Shown in pieces: positions 1-8,775 of a stretch of DNA of 30,203 nucleotides; positions within the stretch are counted from its first letter, which is position 1; each line of letters opens with the position of its first letter. The stretch is from Gnetum montanum (Eukaryota; Streptophyta; Gnetopsida; Gnetales; Gnetaceae): contig MNCI01003715.1 in assembly GCA_015680685.1 (NCBI GenBank), positions 715,812 to 746,014 of the forward strand. Direction: 5' to 3'. A program made the position numbers and the translations under genes. The notes beneath the pieces were generated by a model that did not search any database, was not told the origin of the DNA, and worked only from the letters and a program-made list of their open reading frames with translations.

Positions 1-51
1 GCGATATCGCAGGGTAAGACACGATATCGTGGCGGCAGTCGCGTCTCATCA
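1..51 (-). mobile_element. LTR 5' tip, minus strand, runs off window
   Basis: Read on the minus strand, this stretch begins TGATGAGACGCG and continues with CGATATCG-type palindromes. That is how the LTR of Element 3 begins (TGATGAGACGTG, minus strand from 28469). No purine tract lies beyond position 51, so this is the outer edge of a 5' LTR or solo LTR whose body lies to the left of the window. The next five bases, GTGTG at 52-56, would be its target duplication; the partner copy is out of view. The flanking DNA continues as Helitron sequence that aligns with the inverted copy at 3840-4045, which supports the boundary. Confidence 0.7.
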
Positions 52-140
52 GTGTGGTATAGTATTTATAGATATTGAACTTGGGCATTGTCTTAAAAGA
101 TTAAGCGGTGCAATATTGGAATTTGTGCATTTTCAGAAAC

Positions 141-1674
141 ATGGATTCTGCTGCTATTCATCCCAATAGAGAAGGCAAAGAACACTCTCTTCAAGATTAG
201 CAACAACAATCATCTACTACAACAAGTAATAAAATTTATGGAGGTCATGGCAGTGGGGATGCATTAGGGCATGGCCAAAGAAGAGGATGACCACGGATTA
301 TAGAAACTAAAAATCTAGAATTGCTGACTGCAGAGGAGAGAAGACGATTTCTAAAACGAGAAGCAAAATAACATGAATGAGAACGAGAACTAATTCTACG
401 AAATTTAGGAGTATGTAATTTATGCATTTTTTAATATTTCAAAAAAAATATTTATCATAGGGAAATCTTCTCATTTTATTTACATACTTACATTGCATAT
501 ATTTTCTTAGGTTACGTCAACTTCAAATCCCCTCTCATCACTTGGAAATTCATCCAATGCAATAATTCATATTATTGATACTAATAATGTAAATAATCAA
601 GAAGAAATGTAGGTTGGTGTTTGTCCATACTCAAGTTGGTAAATATTTTAATTCAATTTTTAGTTTAAATTTTGAAACATTTTTTGCAAAACATTAGAAA
701 TGCATCTGTGCCTGTTAATCAAGCAACATCTGTTCCAGAAATCACACATGAAGAAGAACAACAATTACAAGAAGATCAAGAACAACTACATTATAGTGAG
801 AGTGAGCACCGAAATAGGCAACGTCGACAAGAAGAAAATTTATTTTATCAAATAAATGAAGTTACAAATGTTGCCAATGCACCAACAATAGAAATGCCTT
901 CTTCAGAAGCTATTCATTCTTTCCCAAGATTGCTAAAGGTAAGTACAGAAATTGCTCAAGCAATACATAATTTTAATACTGAAGTTAGAAGTTTTGGAAA
1001 TCCACGTTCCTGCAATGTATGTAACAAAATGTTTCTTAGCATATTATTGGATTCAACTAGAAGTAGAGGACCCACATGCAATAGGTGCATTAAAGAAAAA
1101 AAACATAATATTTTTGACAGTTTTGGTTGTGAAATCAAACGATTTTCTATTGAAAATAACATGGATCATGGTATCCAACCACCTATCCTAGGCTATTTCA
1201 CTAAGGTTGAAGAAATGTTAATTGCAAAAATCAATCCCATTTTATAAGTTACACATGCAGTTGGTGAACAGTTCAAGTATAAAGGTCACATAATTAGCTT
1301 TGCTCAGGATGTCACATAGATTACTAAAAGACTTCTTCTTAGAATTAAAGACATCCCTTTCTTGATATTGAGGAGTAGATCAAATGGGCACCGAGTATAA
1401 TTTCATTGTCAACAAAAGACAGGTTTATGAAGCTTTGATTTTTAAGAAGGCAAATGATCCATACTATCGAGATGTCGAGATCGATATGCATGCATTAGAT
1501 GATGTTGCTGATACCGGTGATGTTAACATCTTCCATAGCATTCCTTATATTCCATTGTCAGAAAAGGATGGAAAAATGAGATTGCAATTTCAAGCTCCTT
1601 TACTTCAGATAGATGATGAAAACATTATCAATCACACATCATTAGTTGCACAACTTGTTGGAATTGGAGGTTAA
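141..1674 (+). pseudogene. Helitron Rep/helicase gene, N-terminal part only, decayed
   Basis: This is a broken gene for the N-terminal part of a plant Helitron replication protein, upstream of the Rep and PIF1-helicase domains. Exon 1 starts at ATG 141 and carries three in-frame stops; its end reads LTAEERRRFLKREAK. A 100-bp intron follows, then coding sequence resumes. The 672-1247 segment has paired CxxC motifs (CNVC, CNRC), then FSIENNMDHG and VEEMLIAKINP. These correspond to the ENNMDPG and EEMLIA signatures of Helitron proteins as I know them from the family. The frame shifts between about 1300 and 1384. The 1384-1674 segment contains ANDPYYRDVEID, like the family's NNPYY-DI-ID block. 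Sequence homologous to Rep or helicase does not follow, so the gene is truncated. A shared ancestry with PIF1-associated DUF6570-type proteins is the alternative label. Confidence 0.75.
411..510 (+). other. Probable GT-AG intron in Helitron gene
   Basis: A 100-bp AT-rich stretch starts GTATGTAATT and ends ATTTTCTTAG. It lies between two segments that read as Helitron coding sequence (ending LILRNLG and beginning VTSTSNPLSS). The donor and acceptor are canonical for plants. Its retention shows that this copy is DNA-derived and not a retrocopy. Confidence 0.6.
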
Positions 1675-1680
1675 GAAATA

Positions 1681-2186
1681 ACGGGTCAACAAAACTCATT
1701 ATTGTGAAAATAAATCTGTTGCACATCATCCATTTGGTTAATTTTTGATGTGTGAATTGTTAATTTTTTATGCGTATTTTTGTTAATTTCTTTATAATGA
1801 ATTGTAACGTGTTAAATATTACATTTTGATGATTTTGTGCAATTTTCATAGTTTCACTTCAAGCTGAGCTCTTCTGTCATCAATACTTCGCATACTTTCC
1901 TATACATTTACATTCCCAATGCAAAAACATTCCAAAGTTTGGTTTTGTTCTTTTTTCAATGCTTTTTGGAGTGGCAGGGAATTTTGAAATTGTAATTTTC
2001 TACTACTATCTTAAGTAATCTTCTTTTGCTACACCTTTTTTCAATGTAAAGGAACATTTGTAAGTTCATGTTCTCTTTATCTCTTTGTATATTTTATGTA
2101 GGTTTTATCATTTCTATGGTTGTGCTTTGAAATTCAGCAATTACCATGGAGTAGATGCATTTAATTGTTATTATTGTGACTACTTT
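1681..2186. other. AT-rich stretch without recognisable gene
   Basis: About 500 bp between the truncated Helitron gene and the left arm of the long inverted repeat. I see no reading frame of note, no structured RNA and no recognisable transposon end. It may be non-coding Helitron sequence or older flanking DNA. Confidence 0.4.
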
Positions 2187-2534
2187 TTTGTTTGCAATAT
2201 GCATTTTAATAAAATGCAAAAGAGTTAGCATTTTTGCTAGCACATGAAAATTATTAGCCAATTTGAGATGTCAACCTGACTTTGGTCATAATTTTAACAA
2301 TTTTTCATACTTATTGGGAGGACTTAAAGAGTTCAAATTTGATAATTTTAACTTGGTTTCTCGCATGCAATGAGGCCTTTTCTTTAGGTACATATTCTTT
2401 TATTGATGGAATCTAATGGATGATATGGTTGTTAACTTGGTAAATTTTAAAAATAAGAACTTCTGCACCTCTGGTAGCCTAGACCTCGGGAAGATCTCTG
2501 ACAAGATCATGCTATCATGATCCTAGCCAATGCC
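2187..2534 (+). repeat. Long inverted repeat, left arm
   Basis: This arm begins TTTTGTTTGCAATATGC and matches the reverse complement of 4752-5100 over about 350 bp, by eye roughly 85-90 percent identical. Just inside the outer end are two hairpins: an 8-bp stem (TGCATTTT / AAAATGCA, 3-nt loop) and a shorter one (TAGCA / TGCTA). The two arms enclose about 2.2 kb that holds minus-strand Helitron fragments. No matching target duplication is visible outside the arms (TGACTACTT against CAATTTAAG). The pair could therefore be the termini of a transposon or two oppositely inserted copies of one repeat. Confidence 0.7.
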
Positions 2535-2726
2535 ATGAACAAACAAAGAAAGAGCAAACTTGACTGAGACGGTAAAACTAAATTGGGTAAGCGGTAGAGA
2601 AATAGAGGAGGGATGAGTGATTCCATTTTTAGTTATCTTGTTACCTCGTCCAGTAGTCGGGCTTCGTTAATATCATTTTTTTAAAAAAATCATCTTGGCC
2701 AATATATATATCTAAGCTAGTGGAGT
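2535..2726. other. Spacer between inverted-repeat arm and Helitron tail
   Basis: A short stretch without coding potential. On the minus strand it follows the Helitron helicase tail, so a Helitron 3' terminus could lie here, but I could not place a convincing hairpin plus CTRR end. Confidence 0.3.
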
Positions 2727-3114
2727 GGTTTCGCGGCCTATGAGTAGAATTTAATTTTTTATTTTATTTTTAAGTTATCATTACTATTTGCATTCCAAAT
2801 AATATATATTGGTAAACATAAATTGGTTAAAATAAAAGTTTATATATTTTGTATATGTTGATGAAAGAATACATTGCACAATTATTGCAACAAACATTAT
2901 AGAGCTGTATAATAGGATTGAGCAAAAGGCAAAATACAATGATAAGTATGAACTCAATATGCCTAATTCTTTAATTGAGCAAAATAAACTTCTTGTGCAA
3001 CTATACTTTGAAGATGTTTAGCATCTAAAATCTTTCTATATCTTTGCACATGAAAAGGAGGATGAATCTTTCAATAATCAATGGTCTTGACTCCAGATAA
3101 TGCAACAAACATTA
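2727..3114 (-). repeat. Tandem duplicate copy 1 of Helitron helicase tail
   Basis: This copy is repeated at 3139-3527 with a constant offset of 412-413 bp and, by eye, about 90 percent identity. On the minus strand the unit carries the last codons of the helicase and the following non-coding sequence. This distal copy has no helicase core attached to it. A 24-bp spacer separates the two units. Confidence 0.8.
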
Positions 3115-3138
3115 GACCCGTAAGTTCTCTTATGTAAC

Positions 3139-3527
3139 GGTTTCGTAGCCTATGAGTAGAATTTAATTTTTTATTTTATTTTTAAAGTTATCATCACTAT
3201 TTGCATTGCAAATAATATATATTGGTAAACATAAATTGGTTAAAATAAAGGTTTATATATTTCGTATATGTTGATGAAGGAATACATTGCACAATTATTG
3301 CAACAAACATTATAGAGCTGTATAATAGGATTGAGAAAAAGGAAAAATACAATGATAAGTATGAACTCAATATGCTTAATTTTCCAACTGAGCAAAATGA
3401 ACTTCTTATGCAATTCTACTTTGGAGACGTTTAGCATTTGAAATATTTTTGTATCTTTGCACATGAAAAGGAGGATGAATCTTTAAAGAATCAATGGTCT
3501 TGACTCCAGATAATACAACAAATGTTA
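3139..3527 (-). repeat. Tandem duplicate copy 2 of Helitron helicase tail
   Basis: The proximal copy of the 412-bp tandem pair, still attached on the minus strand to the helicase domain at 3530-3836. It contains the reading frame with IHPPFHVQRY and NAKRLQSRIA, the end of a Helitron helicase. The differences between the copies are scattered substitutions, so this is an old genomic duplication and not an assembly echo. Confidence 0.8.
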
Positions 3528-3836
3528 ATAGTAGCCTTATCTAGTGTCATTCCTTAAGATTTATGAATAGTCATGGCCCATGCCAACTATAATGGTGACT
3601 AACAAGATGCTCCTCGAACCACAGGTACAATTGGCACATGATGGGGACTACCATTATCAAAAGCACATCCAATGTAGGAGTCAAAATCAATAACAATGTA
3701 TAATGGTAATATAGTTGGCTATTTACCTTAAAGATACATAATATTGTGAATCATGCCAAGTGCACCATTCAACAGTCTTGCTTTAGGCCAAAGGTTAACT
3801 GTAAGCATTACCCTTGCACATTCACATATAAGCAAA
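3406..3836 (-). pseudogene. Helitron PIF1-type helicase, C-terminal domain, decayed
   Basis: Read on the minus strand, this region contains the closing motifs of a PIF1/Helitron DNA helicase. In order they are: ARVMLTVNLWPKARLLNGA (the nucleotide-binding fold before the final helicase motifs), LAWAMTIHKSQGMTLDKA (motif VI region, equivalent to the TIHKSQG-TLD signature), then after a frameshift RVKTIDSLKIHPPFHVQRY and NAKRLQSRIA, ending at a stop at 3406. The Walker A and B motifs and the Rep nuclease domain are absent. Upstream on the same strand the sequence jumps directly to Helitron exon 1 (3837-4045), so most of the gene was deleted. The domain assignment is firm from the motifs; that it belongs to a Helitron rather than a cellular PIF1 gene rests on the fused exon 1. 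Confidence 0.8.
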
Positions 3837-4045
3837 GATTGCATTACTTGTTGCAGTAGGTAGTTGTTGCAGTAGATGGTTGTTGTTGCTAATCTTGAAG
3901 AGAGTGTTCTTCACCTTCTCTATTGGGACTAATAATAGCAGGATTCATGTTTTTAAAAATGCATGAATTCCAATATTGCACCTCTTAATCTTGTAACATG
4001 ATGCCTAAGTTCAATATTTTTAAATACTGCATCACATTGTAACCG
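3837..4045 (-). repeat. Inverted copy of Helitron leader and exon 1
   Basis: The reverse complement matches 55-240: same leader, an ATG at 3948 corresponding to ATG 141, and the conserved peptide PNREGEEHSLQD followed by the same stop as the + strand copy. After the match ends near 3845, the minus strand passes into helicase C-terminal sequence. This is the deletion junction of a non-autonomous derivative. Confidence 0.8.
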
Positions 4046-4095
4046 TCATCACCTTAACCGTTGCCATGATCATAACCATCACTGTAGCCATAATC

Positions 4096-4218
4096 GTCAC
4101 TATTTATAATAATAATAAATATTCATTATTATTGTAATTGTAACCATCACTATTTATAATAATAATAAATATTCAGTATTACCCACCATTTATAATAATA
4201 AATATTCATTATTATCCA
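4096..4218. repeat. AT-rich minisatellite, about 2.5 units
   Basis: The block CACTATTTATAATAATAAT recurs at 4098 and 4148 (period 50 bp), with a third, shortened copy from about 4187. It contains ATT/AAT trinucleotide runs. It is a simple local tandem repeat with no coding content. Confidence 0.7.
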
Positions 4219-4384
4219 CGTCGAGCCCTACATGTGAGAAAATACGAAGAGATGAATGGGGAGCCCAAGGGTCAAGGGGCGTTAGTTGAACAAAGATTTG
4301 ACTCCCTTGTAGTGACTCTTTAGCTCCCTTGCATGTGGTGCATCCATGTGAAGGAATACAAAGAGATGAATGGGAAGCTTAGGG
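4214..4384. repeat. Imperfect ~118-bp direct repeat ending at an N
   Basis: The words AAAGAGATGAATGGG and CGAAGAGATGAATGGG and their surroundings occur near 4245 and 4360. The phrase CTCCCTTGTAGTGAC recurs near 4303 and 4651. The second copy stops at the undetermined base 4385, so local assembly uncertainty is possible. Confidence 0.45.
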
Positions 4385-4385
4385 N
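4385..4385. other. Undetermined base (N)
   Basis: Single N in AT-rich repetitive sequence, next to a local direct repeat. Confidence 0.95.
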
Positions 4386-4464
4386 TAATCAAAAATGTGA
4401 TGAAATATTACTCATAATCTATAATGTTAGAGATATTATCTTTTCATTCATAATACTAACCCAT

Positions 4465-4644
4465 AATGATTATATCTCAGTTAGCATTATCCATAAGATA
4501 GATATAATGAAATGATTATAAATAACCGACTTTATTTATGATGAAGTTTTTATAATCATTATATATAATCATTTATGTTTTTGATTATAAATATATCATT
4601 ATATATAATCAAGATTATAAATAACTGAGATAAATATAATCATT
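4465..4644. repeat. AT-rich palindromic element, MITE-like
   Basis: The ends are inverted copies of one another: AATGATTATATCTCAGTTA on the left and TAACTGAGATAAATATAATCATT (with a 3-bp difference) on the right. The interior is full of ATATATAATCATT-type palindromes. The whole 180 bp could fold on itself. It may be a small foldback element or just AT-rich sequence; there are no coding features. Confidence 0.45.
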
Positions 4645-4751
4645 GGCTCCCTTGTAGTGACCCTTTGGCGAAGGGAGATTTATAAATAATTGCTTATTTA
4701 TAATTATGGCAAGACATGTGTGTTGGTGGAGAGCTTGTCACCATTTTCCTC

Positions 4752-5100
4752 GGCATTGGATAGGATCATGACAACATGATCTTGCCAGAGATCTTCTAGA
4801 GGTGTAGGCTACCAAAGGTGCAAAAGTTCTCATTTTTAAAATTTACCAGGTTAACAATCATATCGTACATTAGATTCCATCAATCAAAGAATATGTACAT
4901 AAAGAAAAGGCCTCATTGCATGCAAGAATGTAAAAAGAAATTATCAAATTTCAACTCTTTCAGTCCTTCCAATAAGCAAGAAAAATTATTAAAATTATGA
5001 CCAAAGTCAAGCCAACATCTCAAATTGGCTAATAATTTTCATGTGCTAGCAAAAATGCTAACGCTTTTGCATTTTATTAAAATGCATATTGCAAACAAAA
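4752..5100 (-). repeat. Long inverted repeat, right arm
   Basis: Reverse-complement partner of 2187-2534, ending GCAAACAAAA at 5100. The outer hairpins are conserved in this arm too. It lies immediately to the left of a LINE reverse-transcriptase fragment. Confidence 0.7.
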
Positions 5101-5138
5101 CAATTTAAGAAATTGATAACATTAAAAGAAATAGAATT

Positions 5139-5282
5139 GAGGTGGGATGGTCAAAATGAAGACATGCTAGTGGTTTTCTATGTAATGAAATAATCCCAAT
5201 AAAACTAAATGAAAAACTTTATAGGTTAATAATCGTGTCTACTATCTTATATGGTGCTAAATGCTGGACAATACAAGAGAGG
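5139..5282 (+). pseudogene. LINE reverse transcriptase, C-terminal fragment
   Basis: A 48-codon frame with one stop reads RHASGFLCNEIIPIKLNEK and then LYGAKCWTIQE. This matches the downstream end of plant non-LTR retrotransposon reverse transcriptases, whose consensus has ASGVLCD, P-KLKGKFYR and MLYG-ECW in that order. The reading frame is broken off exactly at the AGAGG target site of Element 1. Five duplicated bases and nine more resume at 20542 before Element 2 starts. The LINE is therefore older than both LTR elements. Confidence 0.7.
5278..5282. repeat. Target site duplication AGAGG (left)
   Basis: AGAGG directly precedes the 5' LTR and recurs at 20542-20546 directly after the 3' LTR. 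Both copies sit in LINE-derived sequence. Confidence 0.85.
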
Positions 5283-6215
5283 TGATGAACATCAATGTGT
5301 CACATTAACGAGCCCTCGTTGATGTGGCCTCATCGACAGGCCCTTGTTGATGGGGCCCCATTTACGTGGTGTTTCCCTATCGACGTAGCATTTGTTACAT
5401 TGACAAGGTCACATTAACGCAACCCTAGAGCAAAAAACTATAAATACAAACTTCCAACCATGTTTATGGGCATCAGATTGATAGTAGTAGCAAAGCTCTT
5501 GTAGTTTGTGTATTTGAAAGTTGGAATATTTTTCCTGAGTGCCCAGAGTAAGAGTCATTGAGTGTATGGATCTTTATTCGAGCACTACTATACCTAAACC
5601 ACACCAGTGTGTATGGTAATAAAGATGAGCTTCTTGATAAACCTTGTAGCATTTTGGATAGCTTAAATGTTTTATTTATGCATTCATTATTTTTTATTAA
5701 ATATTCAATTAATTAAGCTAAATTAGACCTTAATCAATTAAGCTAAATAAGTACATAAGTAATATTACTTTGAGCATAAACATGTATTCACTTGGTAGTC
5801 CCATTAACCTTTTTACTTGGTGTGCCCAATAGTGTAGTGCTTGATAACCCAGCAGTGGATATGTGCATTCAAGATGTGTACAAAAAGTGGGACCGAATGC
5901 TTATGTTAGGACTAGTTAAAGATTAGTTAGTTAATTAGTTAAATTAAATTAGTCATTCAATTACTTTATCTCTCTCTCTTGAAGCACCAAAGAACATAAA
6001 ACATAAAAATAATAAAAATCATATACCTTCATTACACTTAACCATGCCATGTGCATCACAAGTATAATTGGGAAAATAATGAATGACCTTAAGGCAAGGT
6101 TCATTGCCTAGAAGACTAGTGCACTAGAAACTATAAAGTCCATGAAATTCAATCGGATCATGCTTGAACTTTGTGATTTGTATGGTTGGGCATAGGGGTA
6201 CCTGATCACTCATCA
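5283..6215 (+). repeat. Element 1 5' LTR (933 bp)
   Basis: Starts TGATGAACATC and ends CACTCATCA. It carries a TATA box (TATAAATA, 5439-5446), and TCTTTATT (5571-5578) followed by AATAAAGA (5618-5625), a plausible poly(A) signal in a hairpin. The U3 part upstream of the TATA box is rich in short GATG/GGCC/ACGT repeats. It aligns with 19607-20541, most variably in U3. Confidence 0.9.
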
Positions 6216-6235
6216 TTGGCACCATTGCTGAGGAC
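6216..6235 (+). promoter_or_regulatory. Primer-binding site, tRNA-Asp-like (Element 1)
   Basis: The sequence immediately after the 5' LTR, TTGGCACCATTGCTGAGGAC, resembles the Athila primer site TGGCGCCGTTGCCGGGGA. That site is complementary to the 3' end of plant tRNA-Asp. The four mismatches are all C/G-to-T/A changes. Confidence 0.75.
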
Positions 6236-6382
6236 ATTGTTTGTTGAATGTGTGCTAGCTAGGATTAGTGAACATTATTAATATCATTAAATCAACTCAA
6301 GGTCAACATTACTCTCATACAACATATAATTACAAACGCACACTAATTATTTTGGTGTTGAAAAATATCTTCTTTTCATAGG
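6216..6382. other. Element 1 leader between primer site and gag
   Basis: Short untranslated leader. No separate reading frame is recognisable. Confidence 0.4.
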
Positions 6383-8128
6383 TGTGAAGATGTTAATCCG
6401 TTGATTCCACAGAAGTGCAAAGTGGTATATGCTCATCTAGATGAGTATGTACCAAACTTCACCTTCATCCTACATCAGGATGAGCAACTACAATGGCGTG
6501 ATATGGAGGGAAACATCGTAATGCCCCCTGATCGATCTATGCCTAGGATGCTATTTCAAACCCTTAAGGAGTTAGGAATCTTGAATCTTCAAGAGGAATA
6601 TGTTGTGAATGGTTATGACACTTAGGACTACTGTCCCACTGAAACATAATGCAAGTGAGCCTAACACTAAGGGCACAACCATGAAATTGCAAAGGGGAAA
6701 CACTTTACTAACCCCTTATTCCTATTAAATCAAACCAACAATGAGGATCATCCCTTTTGGGGTTCTCAACAAGAATATTTTCCACCCCTTATTATTGATG
6801 ATGAGGGTGTGGCTCTAAACCTGCAATCCACTATTAATAAACTAGGTTTAGGAAGAAGTGACAGTTAAAGTAGGAAATTGAGTAGGCATCATGATGGCAA
6901 GGGATCTAAGGATGGTGGTCATAATAAGTGAAGAGGTGGTGGCAGTGGGGGTCTACCTTCCTCTTCATCCTCTTTGTCCAATTCCAAACATTCTTCTTCA
7001 TCTATTGGTTCTAATAGAAGTTGTCATAGAAATAATCGTGATGAGGGTGATCAATGGGAGAACAATGATTGTAGAGCCTGCCAAGAACATAGGGGTAATA
7101 GAGGACATCATTGGTGACAACAAAATCATAATGATGATAAACCTTTGCTAGTAACTTGAAGCATGCTTAACATTGCAGAGGTAGTAAAGATTCTAACTAG
7201 GCATGTGAAAGATAGTCAAATCAAGCACTTAGATACAAATAATGTTCCAAGATTTGAGGGGGGATACAACTTTGATTTGCAGAAACATCTACAAGCTTTC
7301 CATGATGCTTGTGTCTTATAAAACATTGAAAATGATTGGAAAAAACTCAAGTTATTTCCTAGGACACTCATTAAGAAAGTTGAAAGCTGGTACTGGTCCT
7401 TGGAGCTGGAATCCATTTGTAGATGGAGTACCATGTTAGACCTATTTAATGAAAAATACCAAACATGCTCAAGAGTGTCTAATATGAGAAGGCAAATCCA
7501 AGGCTAGAAATAGGGAACACATGAACCTTTGGATGTCACCATGGGCAAATACTACTCTCTTTTACATTGATGCCCTAGCCATGACTATTCTCAAAGGGAA
7601 TAACTCTATCACATCATAGATGGGATCAAAGTAAAAACCAAAAGAACTCTTTGGGTTTATGCCTAAGGGGGATTGTTTGAACTACGAGCTCATCAAATAC
7701 AAAGACTAATAGAACTAGTTACAAAAGAAGAAGGTGAGTTGAGAAAAAGGGAAAGTATGGAAGAATATAATAGGGAGACTTCCATAAAAAAAATAGAGGT
7801 CCAATTTTGTGATGAGGAGAAGTCATCATTCGATGAAGTGGTGAACAGGAAAATCTTGACCATCCAAAAATCTATATCTAATATTTTGACAAAGGTTGAT
7901 AGATTATGGGACTCTTTGGATGAAAAATTCCAAACCGCTATGAAGATTACTGAAGAATCTAAAGAGCACAATAGTGATAGTAATTACAAGAGGCAGAAAG
8001 AAGCTAAATGTGCCTATTAGAGAGGTAAGGGCAGAGATGCTGTAGTAGAAGAAGTTGTGGAGATAGACTCTGATGATGAGGATGTTGGTTGTGACATTTG
8101 CCACAAGAGTCTAGGATGTACACATTGA
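6383..8128 (+). pseudogene. gag: Gag polyprotein, Element 1 (decayed)
   Basis: The structural protein that would form the virus-like particle. The original ATG is not visible; homology with Element 2 gag starts near 6385 (VVYAHLDEYVPNFTFILHQ). The core around 7163-7500 carries FEGGYNFDLQKHLQAFHDA and KLKLFPRTLI, the signature of the plant retrotransposon gag family. The 7673-8020 segment is charged and helical (KEEGELRKRESMEEYN). The end holds CDICHKSLGC, where a nucleic-acid-binding zinc knuckle would be, here reduced. In-frame stops are numerous; most of the body stays in one frame. At GxKxG after position 7500, Element 2 still has W and Q codons (TGG, CAG) where this copy has two TAG stops. 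Confidence 0.85.
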
Positions 8129-8775
8129 ATCCTTGATTAGAATAGAGGCAAGCACCTAGATAGTATCCTTATCCTTAGGTTAATCCAAGGCAATTCCACC
8201 AACAACAATAAGCTTACTACCCAAGTGGAGCTCCACCAAAACCATATGAACAACATCAATGGTGGCACCAACCACAATCATGAGGAATGCTACCACCAAG
8301 ATAATAGTACCCTTACAGGTAACCAGATCCATATGAGTACTATGTTTAGCAACTTATTTCTCCACGAAGTTTTGCAAGCCATGCCTCATTCTAGCATCAC
8401 TACTACCCTCTAGAGTACCATCGAACTAATTCACCATCTACTTGAGGAGAACATCCATACCCATACCATCCTCCACATCCATCTGCACACATCCCTCTAC
8501 CCATAATCTGGTTACCTCCTGTTTTATCCATGTAGGATGAAATTCCTTCACAACCTTAGCAATGAAATGCTAGAAGGGCTATACATTCACAACTGGCTTT
8601 CCAACCAAGTGGGTTGGATAATCAATCTAGGAAACGATCATTTTTTCGACCCAACAGTCCTCCCAAACCCTCACCACCTAAAGCTGCTAGTCACCTTGTA
8701 TCTCCAACATCCTCATCCTCTACATCAAACATGTTCGAGTGCCCTTTAAACCAAACGTCACCTTAGATCCACACC
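8129..8775 (+). pseudogene. Proline/glutamine-rich gag-protease linker, Element 1
   Basis: A frameshifted low-complexity region with many CAC/CCA codons. It corresponds to the Q-, P- and H-rich linker at 23430-23850 of Element 2. No independent ORF is convincing, and short open stretches exist only in mixed frames. Confidence 0.5.

Noticed and set aside
956-1162. Minus-strand frame over the Helitron N-terminus, and + frame 952-1191
   Set aside because: Both are alternative frames over the 672-1247 segment that carries the CxxC and ENNMD motifs.
2225-2245. Helitron 3' end at GCTAGC after the small hairpin
   Set aside because: The stem is short and AT-rich and the same motif occurs in both inverted-repeat arms; not enough to define a Helitron terminus.
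2178-5109. Calling the 2187-5100 segment a Mutator-like element
   Set aside because: The arms are long enough, but the 9-bp flanks do not match and no transposase is present.
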